23,029 nucleotides of DNA from a virus. Below the pieces are notes generated by a model, which worked only from the letters and a program-made list of their open reading frames with translations, was not told the DNA's origin and did not search any database. The translations under genes and the position numbers were made by a program. Positions within the stretch are counted from its first letter, which is position 1; every line of letters begins with the position of its first letter. Of the stretch, positions 1 through 7,163 are shown piece by piece. The stretch covers positions 1-23,029 of the IMG/VR virus record IMGVR_UViG_3300036406_000075; one strand, written 5' to 3'.

Positions 1-411
1 GACCTCGCCAAGCGGTTTAAGAAGACCATCGACCCCAAAGTGTTGGCCGATGATGACGATCCAGCTCTTGCCGCTGCTAACCAGCAGATGGAGGCGATGG
101 CCGCTGAGATGGAAAACATGTTCCAGATGTTGCAAAACGTCAACCAGAGCATGGAAGCTCGTGAGATGCAGATCAAGCAGTTTGAGGCTGACATCAAGGC
201 ATACCAAGCTGAAACACAGCGTATCTCTGCTGTGCAGGCTGGCATGAGTGAGCAACAAATCCAAGACATCGCTATGGGCGTTGTGGCTGCTGCGATGGAG
301 AGCAACGACAATATGGTCATGATGACTGAGCAGCGTGAGATGCCTGAAATGCAGCCCGAGATGCAGCCAGAAATGATGCCACCCCAAGGAGAGATGAATG
401 AAATGCGCTGA
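1..411 (+). CDS. Portal protein, C-terminal end (partial, P22 gp1-like)
   Basis: This frame is open from the first base, so the gene starts left of the window; 136 codons remain. The visible part is almost wholly helical and rich in Gln, Glu, Ala and Met, as in the C-terminal helical barrel of P22-type portals. It begins with a basic segment (KRFKKTIDPKVL) followed by an acidic patch, a junction I recall from P22-like portals. The last 30 residues are a Met/Pro/Glu-rich tail with repeated EMQPE units. Portal rings form the DNA channel at the head vertex, and the tail machine attaches to them. The identification rests on sequence style and on the scaffold and coat genes downstream, not on a catalytic motif. 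The stop overlaps the next start. Confidence 0.72.
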   Translation, partial: DLAKRFKKTIDPKVLADDDDPALAAANQQMEAMAAEMENMFQMLQNVNQSMEAREMQIKQFEADIKAYQAETQRISAVQAGMSEQQIQDIAMGVVAAAMESNDNMVMMTEQREMPEMQPEMQPEMMPPQGEMNEMR

Positions 412-760
412 TTTTGTAGGTGAACTGTTCTTGGCCCGCGACGTGGCCCATTCAGTCCACCTGAACACCCGCAGCTTTTCCAAGCACTCGGCGCTGAACA
501 CGTTCTACGACGAGGTGATCGACTTGGCTGACAAATTTGCCGAGGCGTACCAAGGCCGTCATGGTCTAATTGGACCCATCAGTCTGATGAGCGCCAAGAA
601 GAACGGCAACATCATCGAGTTTCTGGAGCAGTCCCTCAAAGATATTGAAGATATGCGGTATGAGGTGGTGAGCAAAACCGACACCCCGATCCAGAATATC
701 ATTGATGAAATCGTCGGGCTTTATTTGGCGACCTTGTATAAATTAAAGTACCTCGCATGA
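398..760 (+). CDS. Dps/DUF5856-like four-helix protein
   Basis: This 120-aa protein looks all-helical. It resembles the phage family DUF5856, with the pattern H..HLNT.S...H.AL..FY..V.DL.D...E.YQG near the N-terminus. The spacing H18, H30, D45, E49 equals that of the ferroxidase ligands of Dps proteins (E. coli Dps H51, H63, D78, E82), and the flanking residues L33, F36, I41, D42 and A48 also match. Role is unknown: iron storage, DNA protection or a purely structural four-helix protein are all possible. An AAGGAG ribosome site at 386-391 supports ATG 398, which overlaps the portal stop by 14 nt. The next gene overlaps its stop by ATGA. Confidence 0.6.
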   Translation: MKCADFVGELFLARDVAHSVHLNTRSFSKHSALNTFYDEVIDLADKFAEAYQGRHGLIGPISLMSAKKNGNIIEFLEQSLKDIEDMRYEVVSKTDTPIQNIIDEIVGLYLATLYKLKYLA

Positions 761-1353
761 AACGCGCAGAAGCAAAGGCTCTTGGCTTGAAGTTTTACAA
801 CACGGGTAAGCCGTGCAAGCATGGGCATTTGTCGGACAGATATGTGCAAGGGGCATGTATTGAGTGCGTCAAGATTCAAACTAGCGAATGGAAAAACAAC
901 AATCCTGAGAAACAGAAACACGCCATGCGTAAATGGTGGGAAAACAACAAAGAAACCCACAACGGGCGCGTAAAAAATTGGCAAGCTGCAAACCCTGAAA
1001 AGGTCAAAGAAACGGCAAAATTATGGGTTGCCGCAAATCCTGAAAAAGTAGCTGAAAAGACCAAGCGTTACAGGCAAAGGCACCCTGACCAAACAACTGC
1101 GTGGGCGGCAGCAAGCGTGGCAAAAAGGTCAAAACGCGTCCCAAATTGGTTGACACCAGACGACAAGTGGATGCTTAAAGAGGCGTATTCTCTGGCAAAA
1201 TTACGCACAAGATTGTTTGGTTTTGTTTGGGAAGTTGACCACGTTTTCCCACTCAGGGGCAGTTTTGTGTCAGGCTTGCATGTTCCAACCAACATCCAAG
1301 TTATTCCCAAGGCTCTTAACAGAGCTAAACGCAACGTGTATCATCCGAATTAA
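757..1353 (+). CDS. HNH endonuclease with zinc finger and 15-residue repeats
   Basis: This 198-aa protein has three parts. Residues 20-37 carry a CKHGH...CIEC cluster that probably binds zinc. Residues 49-123 hold five 15-residue units, most starting NPEK or a variant, with an aromatic residue every 15 (W45, W60, W75, W90, Y105). Residues 159-192 form an HNH-type nuclease core: VDHVFPL (D161, H162), H175, N179 and a closing LN..KRN motif. It probably cuts DNA as a mobile homing-type enzyme. The gene is richer in Lys, Asn and A/T than its neighbours, which suggests acquisition. It starts inside the upstream stop (ATGA) without a strong ribosome site, so translation is probably coupled. Confidence 0.75.
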   Translation: MKRAEAKALGLKFYNTGKPCKHGHLSDRYVQGACIECVKIQTSEWKNNNPEKQKHAMRKWWENNKETHNGRVKNWQAANPEKVKETAKLWVAANPEKVAEKTKRYRQRHPDQTTAWAAASVAKRSKRVPNWLTPDDKWMLKEAYSLAKLRTRLFGFVWEVDHVFPLRGSFVSGLHVPTNIQVIPKALNRAKRNVYHPN

Positions 1354-1363
1354 AGGAGCCATC

Positions 1364-1666
1364 ATGGAACTTCTCAACTCTCTCTCCAAAGCAGGTTTTC
1401 CTGCCCAAACTGCCTCTTTTACCGGCACCGCAGCGAACACCTCGGGCTGGCCTGCTGGCCCTGAAGGCGTTATGGTTTGGTCCGACCAGCCTTGTTACAT
1501 CGAAGTTGGTGAGGGCGCTGTGGCAACCACTGCCAGCACTCCAATCCCTTCATTCACACCCATAGCGTTCAAAGTGCCAACTGGCACTAGCGGTCTGTGG
1601 CGCGTAAGCGCCATCCAAATTGCGACCGCTGGCGTGGTGTACTGCAAACCAATAAACACAAAATGA
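1364..1666 (+). CDS. Small putative virion protein, function unknown
   Basis: This 100-aa protein is rich in Thr, Ala, Gly and Pro with alternating hydrophobic stretches (CYIEVGEG, FKVPTGT, WRVSAIQIA), typical of a compact beta-sandwich phage structural protein. It shows no catalytic motif, signal peptide or membrane segment. ATG 1364 was chosen because AAAGGAG sits at 1352-1358; an upstream in-frame start would run through the HNH gene. It lies directly before the tailspike, so a role as a small virion or spike-associated protein is possible. I do not recognise a named family. Confidence 0.7.
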   Translation: MELLNSLSKAGFPAQTASFTGTAANTSGWPAGPEGVMVWSDQPCYIEVGEGAVATTASTPIPSFTPIAFKVPTGTSGLWRVSAIQIATAGVVYCKPINTK

Positions 1667-1715
1667 TGGGTTGTATCCGTCAACGCCGTGATACTTCTTT
1701 TCGGAGCAATTTCAA

Positions 1716-3602
1716 ATGGCTGTAAATCTTTCACCCGTTGGCGGCGCAGGCGCTCAGTTTTTTGACAACAATGGCGACCCGTTGTCGGGTGGTAAGCTGT
1801 ACACGTATCTTGCGGGTACAACAACTCCAGAAGTTACGTACACATCGTCATCTGGCGCTATTGCTCAACCAAATCCAATTATTCTTGACGCAGCAGGCCG
1901 AGTGCCGGGCAGCAACGAAGTTTGGCTAACTGCGGGTGTTGCGTACAAGTTTGTGCTCAAGACCAGCACAGAGGTGTTGTTGGCAACATGGGACAACATC
2001 TCAGGCATCAACAGTTTGGGCGCTGCGTCCACTGTTGCGTTTACAGGTTTCAAAGGACAAGTTGGAACCGTTCAAAGCCTTGCTGGAAATACAGGCGCTG
2101 ACTGGATTGGATTCACCCAAGCAGGCACTGGCGCAACCCCTATTTCTGCGCAAGACAAAACGCGCCAGATCGTGCATGTTGCGGATTTTGGCGCTGTCGG
2201 TGACGGCGTTACCGATGACACGGGCGCAATTCAAACGGCCATCAACTACGTGCAAGGGGCCAACAGCGGCCAGATTGAATTGCATTTTGACGCCAAGCAA
2301 TATCGAATTCTTGGCACGCTGGCTATCACAGGAATGGTTCGATTGGTCGGCCAAGGCGCATTTGATCTTGACAATGCTCGGCCTATCACGATACCTGGCA
2401 AAGGTACATGGCTAATTCACGCGAGCACCACAGGCCCGCTGATTCAAGTTTCCGGTAACTTGAATAAAGGCGCGGGTCTTTTTGACATCGCAATTTTTGA
2501 AGAAGGCCATACAACGCCGGGGCCAGGCTGGGTTCCTGCTGCGCGTGATTGGGTCATTCGTGTTGAAAACACCCAAGGCACTTTGTTTCTCAACCGCGTA
2601 CACTTTCACGGTGTTTACCGAGGTGTGTTAACAGATTACGCTGTTCGACTTCAATACGAAAACATCACAGGTCAGTTTTTCTACCGTGGTTTTTCTTTTG
2701 ACCGTGTTTACGACATTGGCAAATTTGATGGCCTTCATGCTTGGACTTATTGGAGCGAAGCAGACTCGGTAATTCAATGGCAACAGGCCAACTGCGTTGA
2801 GATCACGCTGTACCGTGTTGACGGGCTTTGGATGGACCGAATCTTTACGTTTGGCGTTGCCGTTTCATTGTTTTTGACTACCGGCACTTATGGGCCACCA
2901 AAGGTAATTGAGGTAGGCAGCTTATATTCAGATTTTTGCGGGCGGGCGATTGTGGTTGATTCCGCAGAACCTGCGCACATTCAAGTTGCAAACGTCTTTC
3001 ATTTGGGCCAAGCATGGCCCCCCGCTACACCAGCTAACGTGCTCCCTGGTGCAGCTTTGGTGGATGTCGTTGTGGGCAGCAACCACCTTGTTCAAATCGG
3101 TAATTCTTACGACACACTGGCAGACACTCATGCTGTCCGAATCAACGGGACATTCAACACTGTATGGATTGCAAGTGGTATTTTTCAGCAATACAGCCGA
3201 GGTACTGCGGGTCAAGGCGCGGCAACCGTTGCAGCAAACAACACCCTTCGCTTTGGGGCTGTTCCGCTGTTAAACCCTTATGCTGGCGGCGCTACAACTT
3301 TGTTCAACGGTACGCCGGGCGGCACTGCGTTTGAGCCAACCCGGCAAGTTGTCACAACTGCCACTGTTAACTATCCTGTGACCGCAGCCAATGTGGCTGG
3401 TCAGCTTGCAGCTTACACTGCTGAAGGTGAAGCAACGGCGGGCGTAGCTTTAATCGCCAAAACAACAGGCACCGTTAACGTCGGCGCATCAACCAACTTA
3501 CTTGGTTTTTACGGCGCAGCAGCCACTGCGCGTCAAACCGGCGTTGCAGTTTCCGCTGCCGGAATCCATGCGGCGCTTGTCAATCTTGGTTTAATCACAT
3601 AA
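1716..3602 (+). CDS. Tailspike / receptor-binding protein with pectate-lyase-like beta-helix
   Basis: This 628-aa protein has a modular spike layout. Residues 1-100 resemble the N-terminal anchoring module common in phage spikes (GGKLYTYLAGTTTP, LDAAGR, YKFVL, WDNI). Residues 153-168 carry VHVADFGAVGDGVTDD, the signature that opens Pectate_lyase_3-type right-handed beta-helices; the helix would fill residues 170 to about 530. The last ~35 residues (GFYGAAATARQTGVAV...) match a short C-terminal module often seen on phage fibres. It should bind, and perhaps cleave, a surface polysaccharide of the host; the catalytic residues cannot be assigned by eye. A GGAG site at 1703-1706 supports ATG 1716. 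It lies in the head-gene region, not after the tail genes. Confidence 0.85.
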   Translation: MAVNLSPVGGAGAQFFDNNGDPLSGGKLYTYLAGTTTPEVTYTSSSGAIAQPNPIILDAAGRVPGSNEVWLTAGVAYKFVLKTSTEVLLATWDNISGINSLGAASTVAFTGFKGQVGTVQSLAGNTGADWIGFTQAGTGATPISAQDKTRQIVHVADFGAVGDGVTDDTGAIQTAINYVQGANSGQIELHFDAKQYRILGTLAITGMVRLVGQGAFDLDNARPITIPGKGTWLIHASTTGPLIQVSGNLNKGAGLFDIAIFEEGHTTPGPGWVPAARDWVIRVENTQGTLFLNRVHFHGVYRGVLTDYAVRLQYENITGQFFYRGFSFDRVYDIGKFDGLHAWTYWSEADSVIQWQQANCVEITLYRVDGLWMDRIFTFGVAVSLFLTTGTYGPPKVIEVGSLYSDFCGRAIVVDSAEPAHIQVANVFHLGQAWPPATPANVLPGAALVDVVVGSNHLVQIGNSYDTLADTHAVRINGTFNTVWIASGIFQQYSRGTAGQGAATVAANNTLRFGAVPLLNPYAGGATTLFNGTPGGTAFEPTRQVVTTATVNYPVTAANVAGQLAAYTAEGEATAGVALIAKTTGTVNVGASTNLLGFYGAAATARQTGVAVSAAGIHAALVNLGLIT

Positions 3603-3619
3603 TAGAGATGGCAAGCGTA

Positions 3620-3641
3620 TTCTTAGCGCATAATCTAAGAA
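3620..3641 (+). promoter_or_regulatory. Inverted repeat in scaffold leader
   Basis: TTCTTAG (3620-3626) and CTAAGAA (3635-3641) form a perfect 7-bp inverted repeat around an 8-nt centre, between the tailspike stop and the scaffold start. There is no T-run after it, so it is not a classical terminator. The centre holds CATAAT, which resembles a -10 box, but I see no good -35 box. It may be an operator, an RNA hairpin or chance. Confidence 0.3.
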
Positions 3642-3664
3642 CTGTACCGGCCCAGTAGACCGGG

Positions 3665-3678
3665 AACTCACACGAGTT
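3665..3678 (+). promoter_or_regulatory. Small hairpin covering the scaffold ribosome site
   Basis: AACTC (3665-3669) and GAGTT (3674-3678) can pair around ACAC. The GAG at 3674-3676 is the only purine-rich ribosome site before ATG 3683, so folding would hide it. Just upstream CCGG (3647-3650) and CCGG (3660-3663) can also pair. P22 scaffold is known to be controlled after transcription by its own product, which makes a leader structure plausible here. Confidence 0.3.
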
Positions 3679-3682
3679 AAAC

Positions 3683-4471
3683 ATGACTGATGAAGTCCAA
3701 ACCTTAGCGGAAGTAGACTCCGCGCAAGCACCCGAGGTGACGGCCACCACGGACAATGCACAAAATGCGCCGGTAGTAGCTGAAAATCAAGACGGTAGCG
3801 CCCAAGAGGAAAAAAAGTACTCCCAGGCTGAAATCGACGCGATGATTGGCAAGCGCCTCGCAAGAGAACAGCGCAAATGGGAACGTGAGCAGCAGGCGAA
3901 GCAGGCACCTGTGCCAGCAACGCCAACGGAAATTCCGAGTGCTGATCAATTTGACAGCCCACAGGCATACGGTGATTTCATCCGTGCTGAAGCTGAAAAA
4001 CTGGTCCAACACCGGGAGATCCAGAAACAACGCGCTGAGATTGAAGAAACCTTTGCAGAGCGTGAGGAGGAGGCCCGGTCTAAATACGATGACTTTGACC
4101 AAGTTGCGTATAACCCGAACCTTCGCGTCACCGATGTGATGGCTGAAACCATCAAAGCGTCTGACCTTGGACCTGATCTGGCCTACTGGCTGGGCAGCAA
4201 CCCCAAGGAAGCTGACCGCATTTCTCGCTTGTCGCCACTGTTGCAAGCGCGTGAGATTGGAAAAGTCGAAGCTAAAATATCTGCCGAGCCTTTCCAAAAG
4301 AAAACCTCGACTGCGCCTGACCCGATTCGTCCGGTAACCGCACGAGCAACAACCACTGGTGTCACTGACACCACCGATCCTCGTTCTGTCAAAAGCATGA
4401 GTACATCGGACTGGATTGCTGCCGAGCGCCAAAGACAAATCGACAAAGCAAAGTCACTCCGCAACCGCTAA
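3683..4471 (+). CDS. Capsid scaffolding protein
   Basis: This 262-aa protein is highly charged and mostly helical. Residues 1-40 are acidic and disordered-looking. Residues 44-75 hold the pattern KKYSQAEIDAMIGKRLAREQ, typical of phage scaffolds. Residues 88-135 form a charged coiled coil, and residues 135-200 contain YDDFDQVAYNP...LAYWLGSNPKEADRI, a block I recall from scaffolds of P22-like phages. The tail is basic (KAKSLRNR), as expected for a scaffold segment that binds coat. It sits directly before the coat gene, the usual position. It should direct procapsid assembly and leave before or during packaging. The ribosome site is weak and lies in a possible hairpin. Confidence 0.85.
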   Translation: MTDEVQTLAEVDSAQAPEVTATTDNAQNAPVVAENQDGSAQEEKKYSQAEIDAMIGKRLAREQRKWEREQQAKQAPVPATPTEIPSADQFDSPQAYGDFIRAEAEKLVQHREIQKQRAEIEETFAEREEEARSKYDDFDQVAYNPNLRVTDVMAETIKASDLGPDLAYWLGSNPKEADRISRLSPLLQAREIGKVEAKISAEPFQKKTSTAPDPIRPVTARATTTGVTDTTDPRSVKSMSTSDWIAAERQRQIDKAKSLRNR

Positions 4472-4486
4472 TTTTAGGAAATCATC

Positions 4487-5686
4487 ATGAGTAACTCGCT
4501 TCTTACCATTGACATGATCACCCGCAAGTCTCTCGAAATCCTTGAGAACAACTTGGTGATCACCCGCAACGTGAACCGCCAGTACGACGACAGCTTCGCT
4601 GTTGAAGGTGCAAAGATCGGTTCTACACTGCGTATCCGTTTGCCCGACCGCGCTCTGGTAACTGACGGTGCCGCCCTGCAAGTTCAGGACGACAACGAAC
4701 AGTTCACCACTCTGACTGTCTCCAGCCAGAAGCACATCGGTATCAACTTCACATCTGCTGAATTGACCATGCAGTTGGACGACTTCGCAGAGCGTGTCTT
4801 GAAGCCACGTATCAGCCAGTTGGCCTCTACCGTGGACGCTGACGTTGCCAACGCATACCGCTTGGTGGGTAACTCTGTCGGCACTCCCGGCACGGCTCCT
4901 GCCACTGCTTTGGTGCTGTTGCAAGCCCAGCAAAAGCTGAACGAGAACGCTGCTACCATGTCGCCTCGTTACGCTACCGTGAACCCTGCCGCTAACGCTG
5001 CTTTGGTGAACGGCCTGTCTGGTTTCTTCAACCCCACAGATGTCATCTCTCGCCAGTTCAAGAACGGCATGATGGGTGAGCAAGTGTTGGGCTACGAAGA
5101 AGTCAACATGAGCCAGTCTATCAAGGTTCACACTTGCGGCACCCGTGCTGCTACTGGTAGCACTACGGGCGCTGCCGTGACTGCTGAAGGCGCAACTACT
5201 CTGACTCTGACAGTTGGTTCTGGCTTAACTATCAACCCTGGTGACGTGTTCACCATCGCTGGTTGCTTTGCCGCTAACCCACAGACTCGTGAGTCCACAG
5301 GTTCGTTGTTCCAGTTCGTGGCAATCTCGTCCTCGACTGTTACCACCACAGCCACTGTGACTGTTGCTCCGATCTACTCGGCTGCTAACGCTCTGTGTAC
5401 CGTGGTGTCCTTGCCCGCCAACGGTCAAGCAGTTGTGTTCGTGGGCGCTGCCAGCGGCTCTTTCCCACAGAACTTGGTGTACCACCGCGACGCCATCGCG
5501 TTCGCCACTGCCGACCTGTTGCTGCCACAAGGCGTTGACATGGCTAGCCGTGCCGTTCACAACGGTATCAGCCTGCGTGTTGTGCGTCAGTACGACATCA
5601 ACAACGACCGTATGCCTTGCCGTGTTGACGTTCTGTATGGTTACAACACCATTCGTCCACAAATGGCTTGCCGCATCTTCGGCTAA
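4487..5686 (+). CDS. Major capsid (coat) protein, P22 gp5-like
   Basis: This 399-aa protein resembles the P22 gp5 coat family (HK97 fold). The N-terminal region MSNSLLTIDMITRKSLEIL followed by NNLVITRNVNRQYDDSF, then an N-arm/E-loop region to residue ~100, is typical. Residues ~220-310 form a beta-rich Thr/Val segment (TLTVGSGLTINPGDVFTIAG) that matches the position and style of the P22 I-domain. The end (DVLYGYNTIRPQMACRIFG) parallels the WYGVNATRPE region of P22 coat. P22 coat is 430 aa, so this one is slightly short. An AGGAA site precedes ATG 4487. Codon use is biased to the same few codons throughout, as expected for a very highly expressed gene. A UUCG hairpin terminator follows. Confidence 0.9.
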   Translation: MSNSLLTIDMITRKSLEILENNLVITRNVNRQYDDSFAVEGAKIGSTLRIRLPDRALVTDGAALQVQDDNEQFTTLTVSSQKHIGINFTSAELTMQLDDFAERVLKPRISQLASTVDADVANAYRLVGNSVGTPGTAPATALVLLQAQQKLNENAATMSPRYATVNPAANAALVNGLSGFFNPTDVISRQFKNGMMGEQVLGYEEVNMSQSIKVHTCGTRAATGSTTGAAVTAEGATTLTLTVGSGLTINPGDVFTIAGCFAANPQTRESTGSLFQFVAISSSTVTTTATVTVAPIYSAANALCTVVSLPANGQAVVFVGAASGSFPQNLVYHRDAIAFATADLLLPQGVDMASRAVHNGISLRVVRQYDINNDRMPCRVDVLYGYNTIRPQMACRIFG

Positions 5687-5694
5687 ATCGAACC

Positions 5695-5714
5695 GGGGCT
5701 TCGGCCCCTGTTTT
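5695..5714 (+). terminator. UUCG hairpin terminator after coat gene
   Basis: GGGGC (5695-5699), loop TTCG (5700-5703) and GCCCC (5704-5708) form a stable stem with the extra-stable UUCG loop, followed by TGTTTT. It lies 9 nt after the coat stop. Since more structural genes follow on the same strand, it is likely a partial terminator or an RNA 3' end that shapes coat expression. Confidence 0.75.
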
Positions 5715-5739
5715 CAAATCAATCTGAAAGGAAATTATC

Positions 5740-6147
5740 ATGGCACTCCCTAACGGCGCAGGCGGTTATCAAGTTGGCGCAGGCAACCGCGCAGAAACTA
5801 TCATGGGCGCAATGGCCGCTCCTCAAACAGCTACGGCTACGGCAACCCTGACAGCGCAGCAAATTGTCAATCAGATGTTGGTGGCTAACCCCTCCACAAC
5901 TGCTGCGACATACACGCTGCCTTCTGGCGACTTGATTGACGAAGCTGTTCCTAACGCCACTGTTGGCAGCACCTTTGATCTGGCGATTGTCAACATCGGT
6001 ACTTCGTCCGGTGCAGTGACTTTGGCTGTCAGCACTGGCGTGACCGATGGCGGCAACGCTTTGGTTGCTATTGCTGTGACAACCAGCCAGTTGTTCCGAT
6101 TCCGTAAGACCGGCGAAGGCACTTACGTTGTGTATCGTCTTGGCTAA
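5740..6147 (+). CDS. Putative capsid decoration / small head protein
   Basis: This 135-aa protein follows the coat gene. It starts with a Gly/Ala-rich segment (GAGGYQVGAGNRAE) and continues with Thr/Val/Ala-rich beta-strands (TYTLPSG, FDLAIVNIGTSSGAVTLAV), ending in RFRKTGEGTYVVYRLG. This is the look of a small beta-rich decoration or head-stabilising protein. The evidence is position, size, composition and its isolation between two strong hairpins, which suggests a distinct and high level of expression. AAAGGAA precedes ATG 5740. No family is named with confidence. Confidence 0.65.
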   Translation: MALPNGAGGYQVGAGNRAETIMGAMAAPQTATATATLTAQQIVNQMLVANPSTTAATYTLPSGDLIDEAVPNATVGSTFDLAIVNIGTSSGAVTLAVSTGVTDGGNALVAIAVTTSQLFRFRKTGEGTYVVYRLG

Positions 6148-6165
6148 ACCCAAGGTAATTGGTAA

Positions 6166-6185
6166 AACGGGGCTTCGGCCCCGTT
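6166..6185 (+). terminator. Second UUCG hairpin, after the decoration gene
   Basis: AACGGGGC (6166-6173), loop TTCG (6174-6177) and GCCCCGTT (6178-6185) form a perfect 8-bp stem. It shares the 14-nt core GGGGCTTCGGCCCC with the hairpin at 5695. No T-run follows, so it may act as a weak terminator, an RNA processing block or a 3' stabiliser. Confidence 0.6.
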
Positions 6186-6202
6186 CTCACATGGAGATTT
6201 AA

Positions 6203-6439
6203 ATGAACATTACCCTCGTACATCCTGAATTCGGCGCTAAAGTTGCCACCAACCAAGAAGAACTCAACCACGATGTCAAAAACGGCTGGTCAGAGTACAA
6301 TCCTGACACACCTGTTGAGGTGGCATCTGAGTCGGTAGTTGAAGCGTCAAAACGCAAGTACACCCGCAAAGTGACCGATCAATCCATCGAACAGCCCAAC
6401 AGCGACACGCTGGCAAGCGACGAATCCGAAGGGAAGTAA
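6203..6439 (+). CDS. Small phage protein in head module, function unknown
   Basis: This 78-aa protein starts MNITLVHPEFGAKVATN, a start I recall from short proteins in the same position in other P22-like phages. The rest is polar and partly basic (KRKYTRKV), with an acidic end; no fold is evident beyond residue ~35. A GGAG site at 6193-6196 supports ATG 6203. It ends one base before the gp4-like gene, so the two are probably translated together. Its role is unknown; a minor head or completion protein is possible. Confidence 0.65.
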   Translation: MNITLVHPEFGAKVATNQEELNHDVKNGWSEYNPDTPVEVASESVVEASKRKYTRKVTDQSIEQPNSDTLASDESEGK

Positions 6440-6440
6440 C

Positions 6441-7151
6441 ATGGCTTATACCGCTGGCGAACAGATCAACCGGGCACTCAGGCTGCTTGGCGTTCTTGCC
6501 GAAGGTGAAACTCCGTCAGCGGCTACCAGTCAAGACAGTTTGACTGCGCTAAACCAGATGATCGACTCGTGGAACACCGAGCGACTGTCTGTGTTTTGCA
6601 CTCAAGACCAGATTTTCAACTGGCCCATAGGCGAGATCAAACAAACCCTTGGCCCTTCTGGCGACTTTGTGGGCAACCGCCCTATTCAGCTTGATGACGC
6701 CACCTACTACCGCGCCCCCAGCGGCGTGTCGTATGGCATCAAGTTCATTAACCAAGACCAATACAACGGTATCGCTGTCAAGACATCGACATCGACTTTT
6801 CCGCAGGTTATCTTTGTCAACAACACGTTTCCGAACGTGGAGATGTACATCTACCCCAAGCCAACGCAGTTGCTGGAGTGGCACTTCATTTCTGTGCAAG
6901 AGCTAACAGAGCCTGCCACACTGGCAACTGAGTTGTTCTTTCCACCAGGTTACATGCGGGCGTTTGCCTACAACTTGGCGATGGAGATCGCGCCCGAGTT
7001 TGGCGTGGAGCCAAGCCCACAGGTGAAGCGCGTTGCCATGACAAGCAAGCGTAACCTCAAGCGCATCAACAACCCATACGATGTGATGAGTCTGCCCTAT
7101 GCTGTGGTGGCAAATCGTCAGCGGTTCAACATCTACAGTGGCAATTTTTAA
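6441..7151 (+). CDS. Head-to-tail adaptor, P22 gp4-like
   Basis: This 236-aa protein begins MAYTAGEQINRALRLLGVL and has a helical N-terminus ending in ALNQMIDSWNTERLSVF, the hallmark of the P22 gp4 / tail accessory factor family. A middle beta segment (FPNVEMYIYPKPT, EWHFISVQEL) and a C-terminal helix (FPPGYMRAFAYNLAMEIAPEFG) also fit; the latter is typical of phage adaptors that dock under the portal. P22 gp4 itself is 166 aa, so this is a longer version. It should form the ring joining portal to the gp10 hub and close the filled head. The gp10-like gene follows once the antisense endonuclease gene is skipped. Confidence 0.85.
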   Translation: MAYTAGEQINRALRLLGVLAEGETPSAATSQDSLTALNQMIDSWNTERLSVFCTQDQIFNWPIGEIKQTLGPSGDFVGNRPIQLDDATYYRAPSGVSYGIKFINQDQYNGIAVKTSTSTFPQVIFVNNTFPNVEMYIYPKPTQLLEWHFISVQELTEPATLATELFFPPGYMRAFAYNLAMEIAPEFGVEPSPQVKRVAMTSKRNLKRINNPYDVMSLPYAVVANRQRFNIYSGNF

Positions 7152-7163
7152 TAAATATAGTAG

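Noticed and set aside
3629-3634. CATAAT as a -10 box of a scaffold promoter
   Set aside because: No acceptable -35 box lies 16-18 nt upstream and there is no extended TG. It is reported only as the centre of an inverted repeat.
3704-4438. 244-aa open frame on the - strand
   Set aside because: It is a shadow of the scaffold gene, with a composition rich in Cys, Arg and Phe and no recognisable domain.
4454-5131. 225-aa open frame on the - strand
   Set aside because: It is a shadow of the coat gene, kept open by the coat's strong codon bias. Its His/Gln/Val-rich translation has no recognisable domain.
5225-5662. 145-aa open frame on the - strand
   Set aside because: It is antisense to the coat gene; its Val/His-rich composition arises from reversed coat codons.
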